From Collinsella sp. (GTDB lineage: Bacteria > Actinomycetota > Coriobacteriia > Coriobacteriales > Coriobacteriaceae), in contig JAHYYJ010000004.1 of the NCBI GenBank assembly GCA_019425015.1, forward strand, positions 57,616 to 121,615: a stretch of DNA of 64,000 nucleotides. The letters run 5' to 3'. Positions 44,449 to 52,438 of the stretch are shown here, in pieces (the first letter of the stretch is position 1; each line of letters begins with the position of its first letter). Position numbers and translations under genes: made by a program. The notes below the pieces were generated by a model that saw nothing but the letters and a program-made list of their open reading frames with translations, was not told the origin of the DNA and did no database searches.

Positions 44449-44982
44449 TTACTTCAGTGCGTCGGCGCGCAGATCGACGCCGGCGGATTCGAACACAAGC
44501 GTGCGGTCGTACCACTGCTCTTTTCTAATACTCCACGCGGCACAGGCGGTGTCCTCGTCGAGCGCATCAACGGGCACGTCGTAGGTGTACTTGCCTTCCG
44601 CGTTTTCCACATAGGGGATGAAGTCGGCCTCGCTCGCGGCGGCAGCCTCGTCGCCCGTGCCCATGAAGAGCTTGCCGTAGCCCGTGCCGGAAAGCGTCAT
44701 CACGCAGTGCATGGAGCCGTTTTCCACGATGAGCTGGGCGTCCACAATCCTGAACATGTTCGAGCTGGAATCTACGGTGATCGGATAGGTGCCGTCGGCC
44801 ACCTTGTCGGCGGTGATGGGGGCAGCGCTTGCACCCTCGGTCGCATCGGCCGCCTGCTCGGTCTTTTCCTGGGAATCGGTATTGCTTGCCTTTGCGCTGT
44901 CGCTTGAATTTCCGGCGCAGCCGGCGAGCGAGAACGCGAGAAGCGCCGCCGACAGGGCGAAGACGAGGGTTTTCTTCAACAT
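44449..44982 (-). CDS. Small lipoprotein of unknown function in the cobalt/corrinoid operon
   Basis: This 177-residue protein has a lipoprotein signal (LAFSLAGC, Cys22), an acidic linker to about residue 58, then a beta-rich domain starting ADGTYPITVDSSSNMFRIVDAQL with the pattern MHCVMTLSGTGYGKLFMGTG. I do not recognise a characterised family. It lies between the exported CbiK and the substrate-binding protein, so it may present or bind metal or tetrapyrrole at the surface (inference). Confidence 0.75.
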   Translation of the reverse strand: MLKKTLVFALSAALLAFSLAGCAGNSSDSAKASNTDSQEKTEQAADATEGASAAPITADKVADGTYPITVDSSSNMFRIVDAQLIVENGSMHCVMTLSGTGYGKLFMGTGDEAAAASEADFIPYVENAEGKYTYDVPVDALDEDTACAAWSIRKEQWYDRTLVFESAGVDLRADALK

Positions 44983-45044
44983 GGAGGGGTTCCTTTCAAT
45001 CGCTTCTACCGCCCGCGCCGTGCGGTGGGCGGGCGGGATGCGAA

Positions 45045-45091
45045 TGCAACGGGCATGCGCCGTCGGTCGGGGAAGGCGCGTGCCCGTTGCA
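45045..45091. repeat. Long hairpin between cbiK and the small lipoprotein gene
   Basis: A 17-bp inverted repeat with one mismatch (TGCAACGGGCATGCGCC against GGCGCGTGCCCGTTGCA) lies in the 144-base gap. No T tract follows, so mRNA processing or stability is more likely than termination. Confidence 0.7.
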
Positions 45092-45126
45092 CGGGGACGC
45101 GACCGGCGCCCCCGTGCGCGGCGAGT

Positions 45127-46053
45127 TTACAGCTTGGCGATGGCGTCGTCCACGTGCGAGACGTAGATGTCGTCGACCGCGGCGTTCTGTCCCAGACCCT
45201 GGAGCAGGCACGTCACTTCGAAGCCGGCGGCCACGAACTTCGCAGCCCAGCTGTCGGGGTCGGTCTCGTCTGCCATGTCGTTGTTCGCGTGGTCGCCCGC
45301 GACCACCATGAACGGCGCGAGCACGGCCTTCTTGTACCCTGCGGCGCTCGCAGCGGCGATAACATCCTCGCAGGTCGGTTCAGCCTCGACGGTGCCGACG
45401 AAGAACTGCGTCAAGCCCTCGTTCTTGAACACTTCCTGCATCTTGGCATAGTCGGCGTTGGAATCGGCTTCGGTGCCGTGGCCCATGAGGCACAGCGCCG
45501 TCTTGCCGTCGTCGAAGGACGCCATGTTCTCCTTAATGGCTGCGGCCACCTTCTTGTAGTCGTCGTCGGAGGTGAGCAGCGGGTCGCCGAGCGAGATCTT
45601 GTCGAACTTGTCGGCGTACTTGTCGAGCTCGTCTTTCACGTCGGCGTATTCCAGGCCAGCCATGAGATGCGTCGGCTGCACGACGATTTCCTTCACGCCG
45701 TCTTCCACGCAGCGGTCGAGCGCCTCGGTCATGTTGTCGATCGTGATGCCGTCGCGCTTCTTCAGTTTGTCGATGATGATCTGCGCGGTGAAGGCGCGGC
45801 GGATGTCGTAGTCCTGCCAGTACTTCTCGCGGATAGCGTCTTCGATGGCGCCGATGGTGATGTGGCGCGAGTCGTTGTAGCTCGTGCCGAAGCTCGTGAC
45901 GAGAATGACCGGCTTCACGGCCTTCTCCTTTTCGCTCGATTTCTCGGGACTCGCGGAGGTGCTGGAGCAGCCCGCGAGCGCGAATCCGGCGAGCGCGACG
46001 GCTCCGGTTGCTGCGGCGCCCATGAAGCCGCGGCGTGACATCTGGTCGGACAT
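45127..46053 (-). CDS. cbiK: Tat-exported, lipid-anchored sirohydrochlorin cobaltochelatase (CbiK type)
   Basis: This 308-residue class II chelatase would insert Co2+ into sirohydrochlorin. The core (from ~48: VKPVILVTSFGTSYNDSRHITIGAIEDAI) has VQPTHLMAGLEY, the metal-binding His at ~192 in LMGHGTE and a second at ~255 in VVAGDHANND, as in CbiK. It begins with a twin-arginine signal (SRRGFM, Arg7-Arg8) and a lipobox LAGC (Cys29), so the enzyme is predicted to be folded, exported and anchored outside. Start 46053 follows GAGGAAAGGG. It is the first gene after the cobalamin riboswitch. Confidence 0.9.
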   Translation of the reverse strand: MSDQMSRRGFMGAAATGAVALAGFALAGCSSTSASPEKSSEKEKAVKPVILVTSFGTSYNDSRHITIGAIEDAIREKYWQDYDIRRAFTAQIIIDKLKKRDGITIDNMTEALDRCVEDGVKEIVVQPTHLMAGLEYADVKDELDKYADKFDKISLGDPLLTSDDDYKKVAAAIKENMASFDDGKTALCLMGHGTEADSNADYAKMQEVFKNEGLTQFFVGTVEAEPTCEDVIAAASAAGYKKAVLAPFMVVAGDHANNDMADETDPDSWAAKFVAAGFEVTCLLQGLGQNAAVDDIYVSHVDDAIAKL

Positions 46054-46111
46054 GGTTTTCCCTTTCCTCGGTTTGCCGGTCCCCCGGCGACAGTTGCTTA
46101 TCGGCACAAGC

Positions 46112-46149
46112 GAAAGAAAAGCGCGCTCGTCCGCAAAGGGATAGCGCGC
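46112..46149 (-). terminator. Intrinsic terminator downstream of the cobalamin riboswitch
   Basis: On the minus strand GCGCGCT and AGCGCGC pair around TATCCCTTTGCGGACG-like loop bases, followed by TTTTCTTTC. It lies between the riboswitch and the cbiK ribosome site, the position expected of an expression platform. Confidence 0.75.
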
Positions 46150-46225
46150 CTGTTTCTTGCATTCGAAAGGGAAGCGCACTCCTCGGGGTTCACAAGGAGA
46201 TAACGCCACGGCGATGCCGTGAGGA

Positions 46226-46360
46226 AAAGGCGAAGCAGTCTGGCTTGGGGCGCGAGGCGGTTCGCCCGTGCGTCCTACACAGTAATGTCCCTTGCCCAGG
46301 ATTCCCACCTGGTTCCCTCCGCAAGCCAGCGCGGGCTGTGTGGGCGCCGCGCCGGTCATT
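46226..46360 (-). promoter_or_regulatory. Cobalamin riboswitch, minus strand, controlling the cbiK-transporter operon
   Basis: Read on the minus strand, the core GGGAACCAGGTGGGAATCC is followed by TGG, a GGGAC segment and ATTACTGTG, matching the conserved GGGAA-n-GGTG-AAUCC-ACUGU of cobalamin aptamers. A B12-box-like AAGCCAGACTGC follows. The aptamer lies upstream of a terminator and cbiK. B12 binding should switch off the operon. Boundaries are approximate. Confidence 0.85.
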
Positions 46361-46399
46361 TCCTTTTATTCGATTGTCATATGCTCGTTGCCGAAACTA

Positions 46400-46414
46400 C
46401 CACTATGATAGTGG
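46400..46414. promoter_or_regulatory. 15-bp perfect palindrome in the divergent promoter region
   Basis: CCACTAT-G-ATAGTGG lies between the leftward riboswitch and the rightward cbi operon, where the two promoters must be. Candidate binding site for an unknown regulator. The rest of the ~510-base divergent gap holds no convincing gene. Confidence 0.5.
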
Positions 46415-46564
46415 GCGTTTGTGGGCGTGTCAAAGCCAGGGCGGGCGGCATTGCGCCTCCTGCCTACGTATTTGCGCCGATTGCCGCTGCGGGCGCCGTG
46501 TCTTGCCTGCTGCGCGAAGGGCGGCGTAAACGGTTGCGATGAGAAACGGGAAGGGAAGGCTCGG

Positions 46565-47356
46565 ATGATTCATATCGTTGGCGCAGGTTCGGGCGCCGCC
46601 GACCTTATCACGCTGCGCGGGGCGCGTCTTCTGCGCGCGGCCGACGTGGTCGTTTGGGCGGGGAGCCTTGTGAACCCCGAGCTGCTCGCCGAGTGCAAGG
46701 AATCCTGCGTCGTCTACGACAGCGCGCACATGACCTTGGAGGAAGTGCTCGACGTGATGTGCGCGGCGGATGCGCGGGGCGAGGAAGTGGTGCGCCTGCA
46801 CACGGGCGACCCGTGCCTGTACGGCGCCATCCAGGAGCAGATGGACGCGCTCGACGCGCGCGGCGTGGACTACGAGGTGGTGCCCGGCGTGTCGAGCTTT
46901 TGCGGTGCCGCGGCGGCGCTTTGCCAGGAATACACGCTGCCGGGAATCAGCCAGTCGGTCGTGATCACGCGGCTTTCCGGGCGCACCCCCATGCCCGCGG
47001 GCGAGGGCATGCGCACCATGGCGGAAAGCGGCTCGACTATGGTCATCTTCCTGAGCTCGGGTATGCTCGCCGAGCTTTCCGCCGAGCTTTTGGCCGCGGG
47101 CCGCAGCTCCGACGAGCCGGCGGCGCTCGTGTACAAGGCGACCTGGCCTGAGGAGCGCGTGGTGCGATGCACAGTGGGCACGCTCGCCGATGCGGGCGCG
47201 CGAGAGGGCATCGACCGCACGGCGCTCGTGGTGGTGGGCCGCGTGCTCGGAGCTCGCGGCGGGCTTGCGCACAACGGCGCGCAAGCGGAGTCGTACGAGC
47301 GCAGCAAGCTTTACGACCCTTCGTTTGCCACAGGGTATCGGAAGGCGAGCAGCTAG
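46565..47356 (+). CDS. cbiF: Cobalt-precorrin-4 C11-methyltransferase
   Basis: This 263-residue SAM-dependent tetrapyrrole methylase adds the C11 methyl. MIHIVGAGSGAADLITLRGARLL (SAM-binding GxGxG), VVWAGSLVNPELL, HTGDPCLYGAIQEQ and VPGVSSFCGAAAAL are typical of CbiF/CobM. It is the first gene of the 17-gene operon, and the next gene starts one base after its stop. Start 46565 has GGGAAGG upstream. Confidence 0.93.
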   Translation: MIHIVGAGSGAADLITLRGARLLRAADVVVWAGSLVNPELLAECKESCVVYDSAHMTLEEVLDVMCAADARGEEVVRLHTGDPCLYGAIQEQMDALDARGVDYEVVPGVSSFCGAAAALCQEYTLPGISQSVVITRLSGRTPMPAGEGMRTMAESGSTMVIFLSSGMLAELSAELLAAGRSSDEPAALVYKATWPEERVVRCTVGTLADAGAREGIDRTALVVVGRVLGARGGLAHNGAQAESYERSKLYDPSFATGYRKASS

Positions 47357-47357
47357 C

Positions 47358-48542
47358 GTGGCCTTCGAGCACTACATATATACCGGGACGACCCGCCTGC
47401 GCTGCGGCTACACCACGGGGAGCTGCGCCGCGCTCGCGGCGAAGGCGGCCTGCGAGATGCTCTTGTCACGAAAGCCCGTCGGCCGCGTGTCGATCGTCAC
47501 CCCCGGCGGGCTGCCCGTCGAGGCGAACGTGGTCGACGCATGTATCGGCGAGGGGTGCGCCCAGTGCGCCGTGCGAAAGGACGCAGGCGACGATGCCGAT
47601 GTGACCGACGGCGTGCTCGTGTACGCGCGCGTGGAACATGCGGGGTCGGGCACGGGTGCTGCGGGCAGCAAGGGCGTGCCCGCGCGCGAATCGGAAGTTT
47701 CCGTCGATGGCGGCGTGGGCGTGGGGCGCGTGACGTTGCCCGGGCTCGAGCAGCCGGTGGGGGCGGCCGCCATCAACGCGACGCCGCGCGCGATGATCAC
47801 TTTGGCGGTGCGCGAGGTGTGCGCCGCGCACGGCTTTTCTGGAAATATCGCTGTGACGATTTCGGTACCCGAGGGTGTTGCCCTTGCCGAAAAGACCTTC
47901 AACCCGCACCTGGGGATAGAGGACGGCATCTCCATCCTGGGCACGACGGGCATCGTCGAGCCGCGCAGCCTTGCTGCCTTGCGCGACAGCATCGAGCTCG
48001 AGATCCGGCAGCATGCGGCTATGGGGCGGCGCGGAGTCGTGCTCACGCCCGGCAACTACGGTGCACAGTTCATCTCGGGGCATTTCCACCTAAACGGTGC
48101 GCCGGTGGTCTTCATCTCCAACTTCGTGGGCGATGCGATTGATTGCTGCGTTCGCGAGGGATTTACCAATGTCCTTCTTGTGGGACACATCGGCAAGCTG
48201 GTGAAGGTCGCGGGCGGCATCATGGACACCCATTCGCGTACCGCCGACTGCCGCGCGGAGATTCTGGCCGCCCACGCGGCCTTGGCCGGCGCGGGAACGA
48301 AGATCGTGCGCGAGATCATGTCGTCGGTCACGACCACGGCGGCGCTCGAGGTAATCGAGGCCGCCGGCGTGGGGGACGCTGCGCGCGCCTCGCTCGCTGC
48401 GGCAATCGATGACAGGTTGCGCCGCCGCGCGGCGGGCGCATGCGACATCGCCGCGGTCGTGTTCGACGCCGAGCGCCGCGAGCTTTTCCGCACGTCGGGC
48501 GCCGATGCAGTTATCGGGGAATTGGGGGCTACGTATGAGTAA
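47358..48542 (+). CDS. cbiD: Cobalt-precorrin-5B C1-methyltransferase
   Basis: This 394-residue enzyme of the anaerobic pathway methylates C1. It shows LRCGYTTGSCAALAAKAA, INATPRAMI, HLGIEDGISILGTTGIVEP and GNYGAQF, the CbiD signatures. The GTG at 47358 is one base after the cbiF stop. It carries a short Ala/Gly-rich insertion near residue 100. Confidence 0.93.
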   Translation: MAFEHYIYTGTTRLRCGYTTGSCAALAAKAACEMLLSRKPVGRVSIVTPGGLPVEANVVDACIGEGCAQCAVRKDAGDDADVTDGVLVYARVEHAGSGTGAAGSKGVPARESEVSVDGGVGVGRVTLPGLEQPVGAAAINATPRAMITLAVREVCAAHGFSGNIAVTISVPEGVALAEKTFNPHLGIEDGISILGTTGIVEPRSLAALRDSIELEIRQHAAMGRRGVVLTPGNYGAQFISGHFHLNGAPVVFISNFVGDAIDCCVREGFTNVLLVGHIGKLVKVAGGIMDTHSRTADCRAEILAAHAALAGAGTKIVREIMSSVTTTAALEVIEAAGVGDAARASLAAAIDDRLRRRAAGACDIAAVVFDAERRELFRTSGADAVIGELGATYE

Positions 48543-49224
48543 AGGCGTGCTGTACGGGGTGGGCACGGGGCCTGGCGACCCCGAGCTGCTCACGATCAAG
48601 GCCGTCCGCACAATCGAATCGTGTCCGGTCATCGCCGCACCGCAGACGGCGGACGGGGCCATGGTCGCGCTCGACATCGTGCGCGGCGCCGTCGACCTTA
48701 CAGGCAAGACGGTGATCCCCGTGCGATTCTCGATGACGCGCGACGCCGAGTGCCGCGCGGCCGAGCATGCCTCGCTTGTTCGCGAGCTTGTCGCGCACCT
48801 GGATGCGGTCCGCGACGTCGCGCTGCTGAACCTGGGGGACCCGAGCATCTACGCCACCTTCCAGCGCATAGCGCCCGACGTGCGCGCCTGCGGGTTCGAG
48901 GCGCGCGCCATTCCCGGCGTGCCGAGCTTCTGCGCGGTCGCCGCAGCGCTCGAGCGCGACCTCACGCCCGAGATGTCGTCGCCTCTGCACATCGTGCCCG
49001 GCGGCTACGACGACGTGCGCCGCGCAATCGGCTGGCCGGGGACGAAGGTGGTCATGAAGGCGCGCCGCTCGCTTGCGGACACGAAGCGCATCCTTCGCGA
49101 GGAGGGCGCCTTCGACGGTGCCGAGCTCGTAGAGGACTGTGGGCTTCCGGGCGAGCGCGTGTACCGCTCGCTCGACGATTTGCCCGATCGGGGCAGCTAC
49201 TTCTCGACGATGGTGGTGCGCTAG
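48535..49224 (+). CDS. cbiL: Cobalt-precorrin-2 C20-methyltransferase
   Basis: This 229-residue methylase has GVLYGVGTGPGDPELLTIKAVRTI, LNLGDPSIYATFQRI and IPGVPSFCAVAAAL, matching CbiL/CobI. It acts directly on the product of the cobaltochelatase and so connects the two operons. It overlaps cbiD by eight bases. Confidence 0.92.
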   Translation: MSKGVLYGVGTGPGDPELLTIKAVRTIESCPVIAAPQTADGAMVALDIVRGAVDLTGKTVIPVRFSMTRDAECRAAEHASLVRELVAHLDAVRDVALLNLGDPSIYATFQRIAPDVRACGFEARAIPGVPSFCAVAAALERDLTPEMSSPLHIVPGGYDDVRRAIGWPGTKVVMKARRSLADTKRILREEGAFDGAELVEDCGLPGERVYRSLDDLPDRGSYFSTMVVR

Positions 49225-50358
49225 ATGAGGGTTTCCTGCATAGCGTTCACTGAGAGGGGGTATGCGTTGGCGGAGCGCATCGCACACGCGCTTTCCGATT
49301 GCGCGCAGACAGGTGAAGATGACCCTGGCTGGGACGTTTCCGTTTCGCGCGGGTTCGGCGAGGGGAAGGCCGACCTGCGCGCATGGACGGCGCTCGCGTG
49401 GGAAGCGTCGGACGCGCTTCTGTTCGTGGGCGCGGCGGGCATCGCCGTGCGGGCGATCGCGCCGCATGTCGCCTCGAAGGCAAGCGATTCTGCGGTTGTG
49501 GCGATCGACGAGGCGGGGCGCTTTGCCGTCCCGCTTTTGTCGGGGCATTTGGGCGGTGCGAACGAGCTTGCGCAAACTGTGGCACGCGCGGCAGGGGCCA
49601 TCCCCGTCATCACCACGGCGACCGACGTCCGCGGCGTGTGGGCGGTGGATACGTGGGCTCGCTGTGCGGGGCTCGCCGTTTCGAATCCCGAGGCCATCAA
49701 GCGAGTGTCGGCGCGGCTGCTTTCGGGCGGGCGCGTGGCGCTCTATTCCGACATGCCGATTTCGGGACAGCCGCCTGAGGGGGTTGACATTGCGTCCGAC
49801 CGCGCTCGGGCCGATATCGTCGTGTCGCCGTTCGCTGGCGCGAATGCGGGTGCGTCCGTTCGCGCGGCGGAGACATCGAACGAGGCCGTGCCCGCCGGTG
49901 AGACGGGGAAGCCGGCGGGCGTGCGGGCGCAGGCGCCTGCGCCCGAGCCGCTTCACCTTGTCTTGCCCTGCATCGTTGCGGGCATAGGGTGCCGTCGCGG
50001 TGCGTGCGCCGAAGCGATCGGGGAGGCGTTTCTTCTCGCGTGCGGGCAGGCGGGCATCTCGCCCTCGGCCGTGCGCGAGGCGGCGACGATCGACGTGAAG
50101 GCGCGCGAGGAGGGTCTGCTCGCCTTCTGCCGCGCGCGCAATATCCCACTCGCGACGTATTCCGCAGAGGAGTTGTCGCAGGTCGAAGGCAGCGTTTCGC
50201 CATCTGATTTCGTGCGCGCGACGGTGGGGGTCGACAACGTGTGCGAGCGCGCGGCGCTCGCGGACGGGGGTAAACTTATCTTCACGAAGCTCGCTCACGG
50301 CGGCGTGACCGTCGCGTTTTCCAAGGTAACTATTGAACTTTCGTTTAAGGAGCGGTGA
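49225..50358 (+). CDS. cbiG: Cobalt-precorrin-5A hydrolase
   Basis: This 377-residue enzyme opens the delta-lactone, releasing acetaldehyde during ring contraction. The N-terminal domain has LFVGAAGIAVRAIAPHVASKASDSAVVAIDEAGRFAVPLLSGHLGGANELA; the C-terminal domain has VAGIGCRRGACAEAIGEAF and the TVGVDNVCERAA end. An Ala/Pro-rich linker (~205-245) joins them. ATG follows directly after the cbiL stop. Confidence 0.93.
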   Translation: MRVSCIAFTERGYALAERIAHALSDCAQTGEDDPGWDVSVSRGFGEGKADLRAWTALAWEASDALLFVGAAGIAVRAIAPHVASKASDSAVVAIDEAGRFAVPLLSGHLGGANELAQTVARAAGAIPVITTATDVRGVWAVDTWARCAGLAVSNPEAIKRVSARLLSGGRVALYSDMPISGQPPEGVDIASDRARADIVVSPFAGANAGASVRAAETSNEAVPAGETGKPAGVRAQAPAPEPLHLVLPCIVAGIGCRRGACAEAIGEAFLLACGQAGISPSAVREAATIDVKAREEGLLAFCRARNIPLATYSAEELSQVEGSVSPSDFVRATVGVDNVCERAALADGGKLIFTKLAHGGVTVAFSKVTIELSFKER

Positions 50359-51101
50359 TGGGAAAGCTCTTCGTGGTGGGGATCGGCCCGGGCGCCCCCG
50401 ACGGCATGACGATTGCGGCTCGGCGCGCGCTCGAGGCGGCCGACATCGTTGTGGGGTACACGAAATACGTGGAGCTCGCGCTCGCCGCCGTGCCCGACGC
50501 GGCGCATCTCGCGACGCCGATGATGCACGAGGTCGAACGGTGCCGCCTGGCGCTTTCGCGCGCGCAGAGCGGAGAAGCCGTGGCGCTCGTGTGCAGCGGT
50601 GACGCGGGTGTGTACGGCATGGCGAGCCCCGTGCTGGAGCTTGCTGAGGACTACCCCGATGTAGACGTGGAAGTTATCGCCGGGGCCACCGCGGCTCAGA
50701 GCGGGTCGGCGGTGCTCGGCGCCCCGCTTGCCCACGACTTCGCGGTCGTGTCGCTCTCCGACCTGCTCACGCCGTGGGAGGTCATCGAGCGCAGGCTCGC
50801 CGCCGTGGCGAGCGCCGACTTCTGCATCTGTTTGTACAACCCGCGCAGCAGAAAGCGCGCCGACAGGCTCTCGCGCGCGGCGAAGATTATGCTCGAATGG
50901 AAGGCCCCCGACACGCTCTGCGGCTGGGTGCGCAACATCGGGCGCGAGGGGCAGCAGTCGGGCATGTGCAGGCTCTCCGAGCTGGGGGAGTTCGATGCCG
51001 ACATGTTCACCACCGTGTTCGTCGGCAACGCGGGCACGAAGCGCGTAGGCGGCCGTATGGTCACGCCGCGCGGGTATCGGGAGATTCCATGCGAAAGGTA
51101 A
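50358..51101 (+). CDS. cbiH: Cobalt-precorrin-3 C17-methyltransferase
   Basis: This 247-residue enzyme carries out C17 methylation and ring contraction. LFVVGIGPGAPDGMTIAARRALEAADIVVGYTKYV, CSGDAGVYGMASPVLEL and YNPRSRKRADRL are CbiH/CobJ hallmarks. AAGGAG precedes the ATG, which overlaps the cbiG stop. Confidence 0.94.
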   Translation: MGKLFVVGIGPGAPDGMTIAARRALEAADIVVGYTKYVELALAAVPDAAHLATPMMHEVERCRLALSRAQSGEAVALVCSGDAGVYGMASPVLELAEDYPDVDVEVIAGATAAQSGSAVLGAPLAHDFAVVSLSDLLTPWEVIERRLAAVASADFCICLYNPRSRKRADRLSRAAKIMLEWKAPDTLCGWVRNIGREGQQSGMCRLSELGEFDADMFTTVFVGNAGTKRVGGRMVTPRGYREIPCER

Positions 51102-52438
51102 CGATCATCGGGGCGGGGCCCGGAAACCCCGACTTGCTCTCGCGCGCGGCGCTCGACGCGATCAACATCGCCGACGTGGTCATCGGCGCTCATCGCGCGC
51201 TTGTCGGCATCGACGTGCCGCCCGACGTGGTGAGATGCGAGCTCGTGAAGACGGCGGACATCGTCGCCGCGCTCACCGATGCGGCGTCGTGGCAGCGCGC
51301 CGTGGTCGTGATGACGGGCGATGTGGGGCTGTTCAGCGGCGCGCGCCGCCTGGTGGAGGCGCTCTCCGGCGACGCGCAGGTGGACGTGCGCGTCATTCCC
51401 GGCATAAGCTCTGCGTCGTATCTCGCCGCGCGCCTCGCGCGTCCATGGCAGGATTGGCGCTTCGTGAGTGCTCACGGCGTGGCGTGCGACATCGTGGCCG
51501 AGGCCGAGCGCGCAGGTGAGCTCTTCCTCGCCACGTCGGGCGGGGAAGACCCCTCGCGGCTTTCGGGCGAGCTTGTGCAGGCGGGCTTTGAGGACGCGCG
51601 CGTGACGGTGGCCGAGCGCCTGTCGTACCCCGACGAGCGCATCACCTGCGCGACCGCAAGTGAAATCGCAGGTCAGACGTTCGACGACTTGAACGTGATG
51701 CTTATCGAGTTCGCAGGCTGCGCCGGGTCGCCTGCGAACTCTAGCGCAGCCTCCGAGGCGCCGGCCGGCGCGTCTGCGCCCGCGGCGGCTTCTTTCGCGG
51801 CGGGCTCTGCGGGCGCATCCCGCGCCGCGAGCTCCCGCTGGCCGTACGCTTCCTCCGGCATTCCCGACGAGCTCTTCATCCGCGGCGACGTTCCCATGAC
51901 CAAGCAGGAGGTGCGCGCCGTCGCGCTCGCGAAGCTGCGCCTTACCGCGACCGACACCGTGTGGGATGTCGGCGCCGGCACGGGGAGCGTGTCGATCGAG
52001 GCGGCGCTCGTCGCGCGAGCGGGGTCGGTATGGGCGGTCGAGCGCAACGCGGCCGGCGTGCGGCTCATCCGAGAGAACGCGGATGCATTCGGGTGCGGCA
52101 ACGTGCATGCGGTCCCCGGTGTCGCCCCCGAAGCGCTCGCGAAACTGCCCGTCCCCGACGCCGTGTTCGTCGGCGGGAGCGCGGGCGAGCTTCCCTCCAT
52201 CGTGGAGGCGGCGCTCGAGAAGAACTCGCAGGTTCGCCTGTGCGTGCCATGCGTAACCGTTGAGACGCTCACTGAGGCGTGCGCGCTCCTCTCGGGTTCG
52301 CGCTTTAAGGGGTTCGAGGCCTGCCAGGTGTCGGCCGCCCGCGCCGAGGCTGTAGGCTCGCACCATCTTATGAAGGCGCAAAACCCCGTGTTCCTCGTCA
52401 GCGCGCGAGGTGCAGGTGGGGAAGGCGGTGCCCGGTGA
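51089..52438 (+). CDS. cbiET: Fused cobalt-precorrin-7 C5-methyltransferase / C15-methyltransferase (decarboxylating)
   Basis: This 449-residue fusion corresponds to CobL. The CbiE half (1-~205) has VTIIGAGPGNPDLLSRAALDAI and MTGDVGLFSGARRLVE. After an Ala/Ser-rich linker (~210-250) the CbiT half has GIPDELFIRGDVPMTKQEVRAVALAKLRL and the SAM motif VWDVGAGTGSVSIEAAL. It overlaps cbiH by 13 bases and cbiA by four (GTGA). Confidence 0.93.
   Translation: MRKVTIIGAGPGNPDLLSRAALDAINIADVVIGAHRALVGIDVPPDVVRCELVKTADIVAALTDAASWQRAVVVMTGDVGLFSGARRLVEALSGDAQVDVRVIPGISSASYLAARLARPWQDWRFVSAHGVACDIVAEAERAGELFLATSGGEDPSRLSGELVQAGFEDARVTVAERLSYPDERITCATASEIAGQTFDDLNVMLIEFAGCAGSPANSSAASEAPAGASAPAAASFAAGSAGASRAASSRWPYASSGIPDELFIRGDVPMTKQEVRAVALAKLRLTATDTVWDVGAGTGSVSIEAALVARAGSVWAVERNAAGVRLIRENADAFGCGNVHAVPGVAPEALAKLPVPDAVFVGGSAGELPSIVEAALEKNSQVRLCVPCVTVETLTEACALLSGSRFKGFEACQVSAARAEAVGSHHLMKAQNPVFLVSARGAGGEGGAR

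Noticed and set aside
46381..46542. Possible 53-codon gene upstream of cbiF
   Set aside because: No ribosome site or recognisable domain, and it covers the region where the divergent promoters and the palindrome must be.
46381..46564. Cobalamin riboswitch on the plus strand for the 17-gene operon
   Set aside because: AGCCAGG and CCTGCC fragments occur, but they are too far apart for a B12 box and the GGGAA/ACTGT core is missing.
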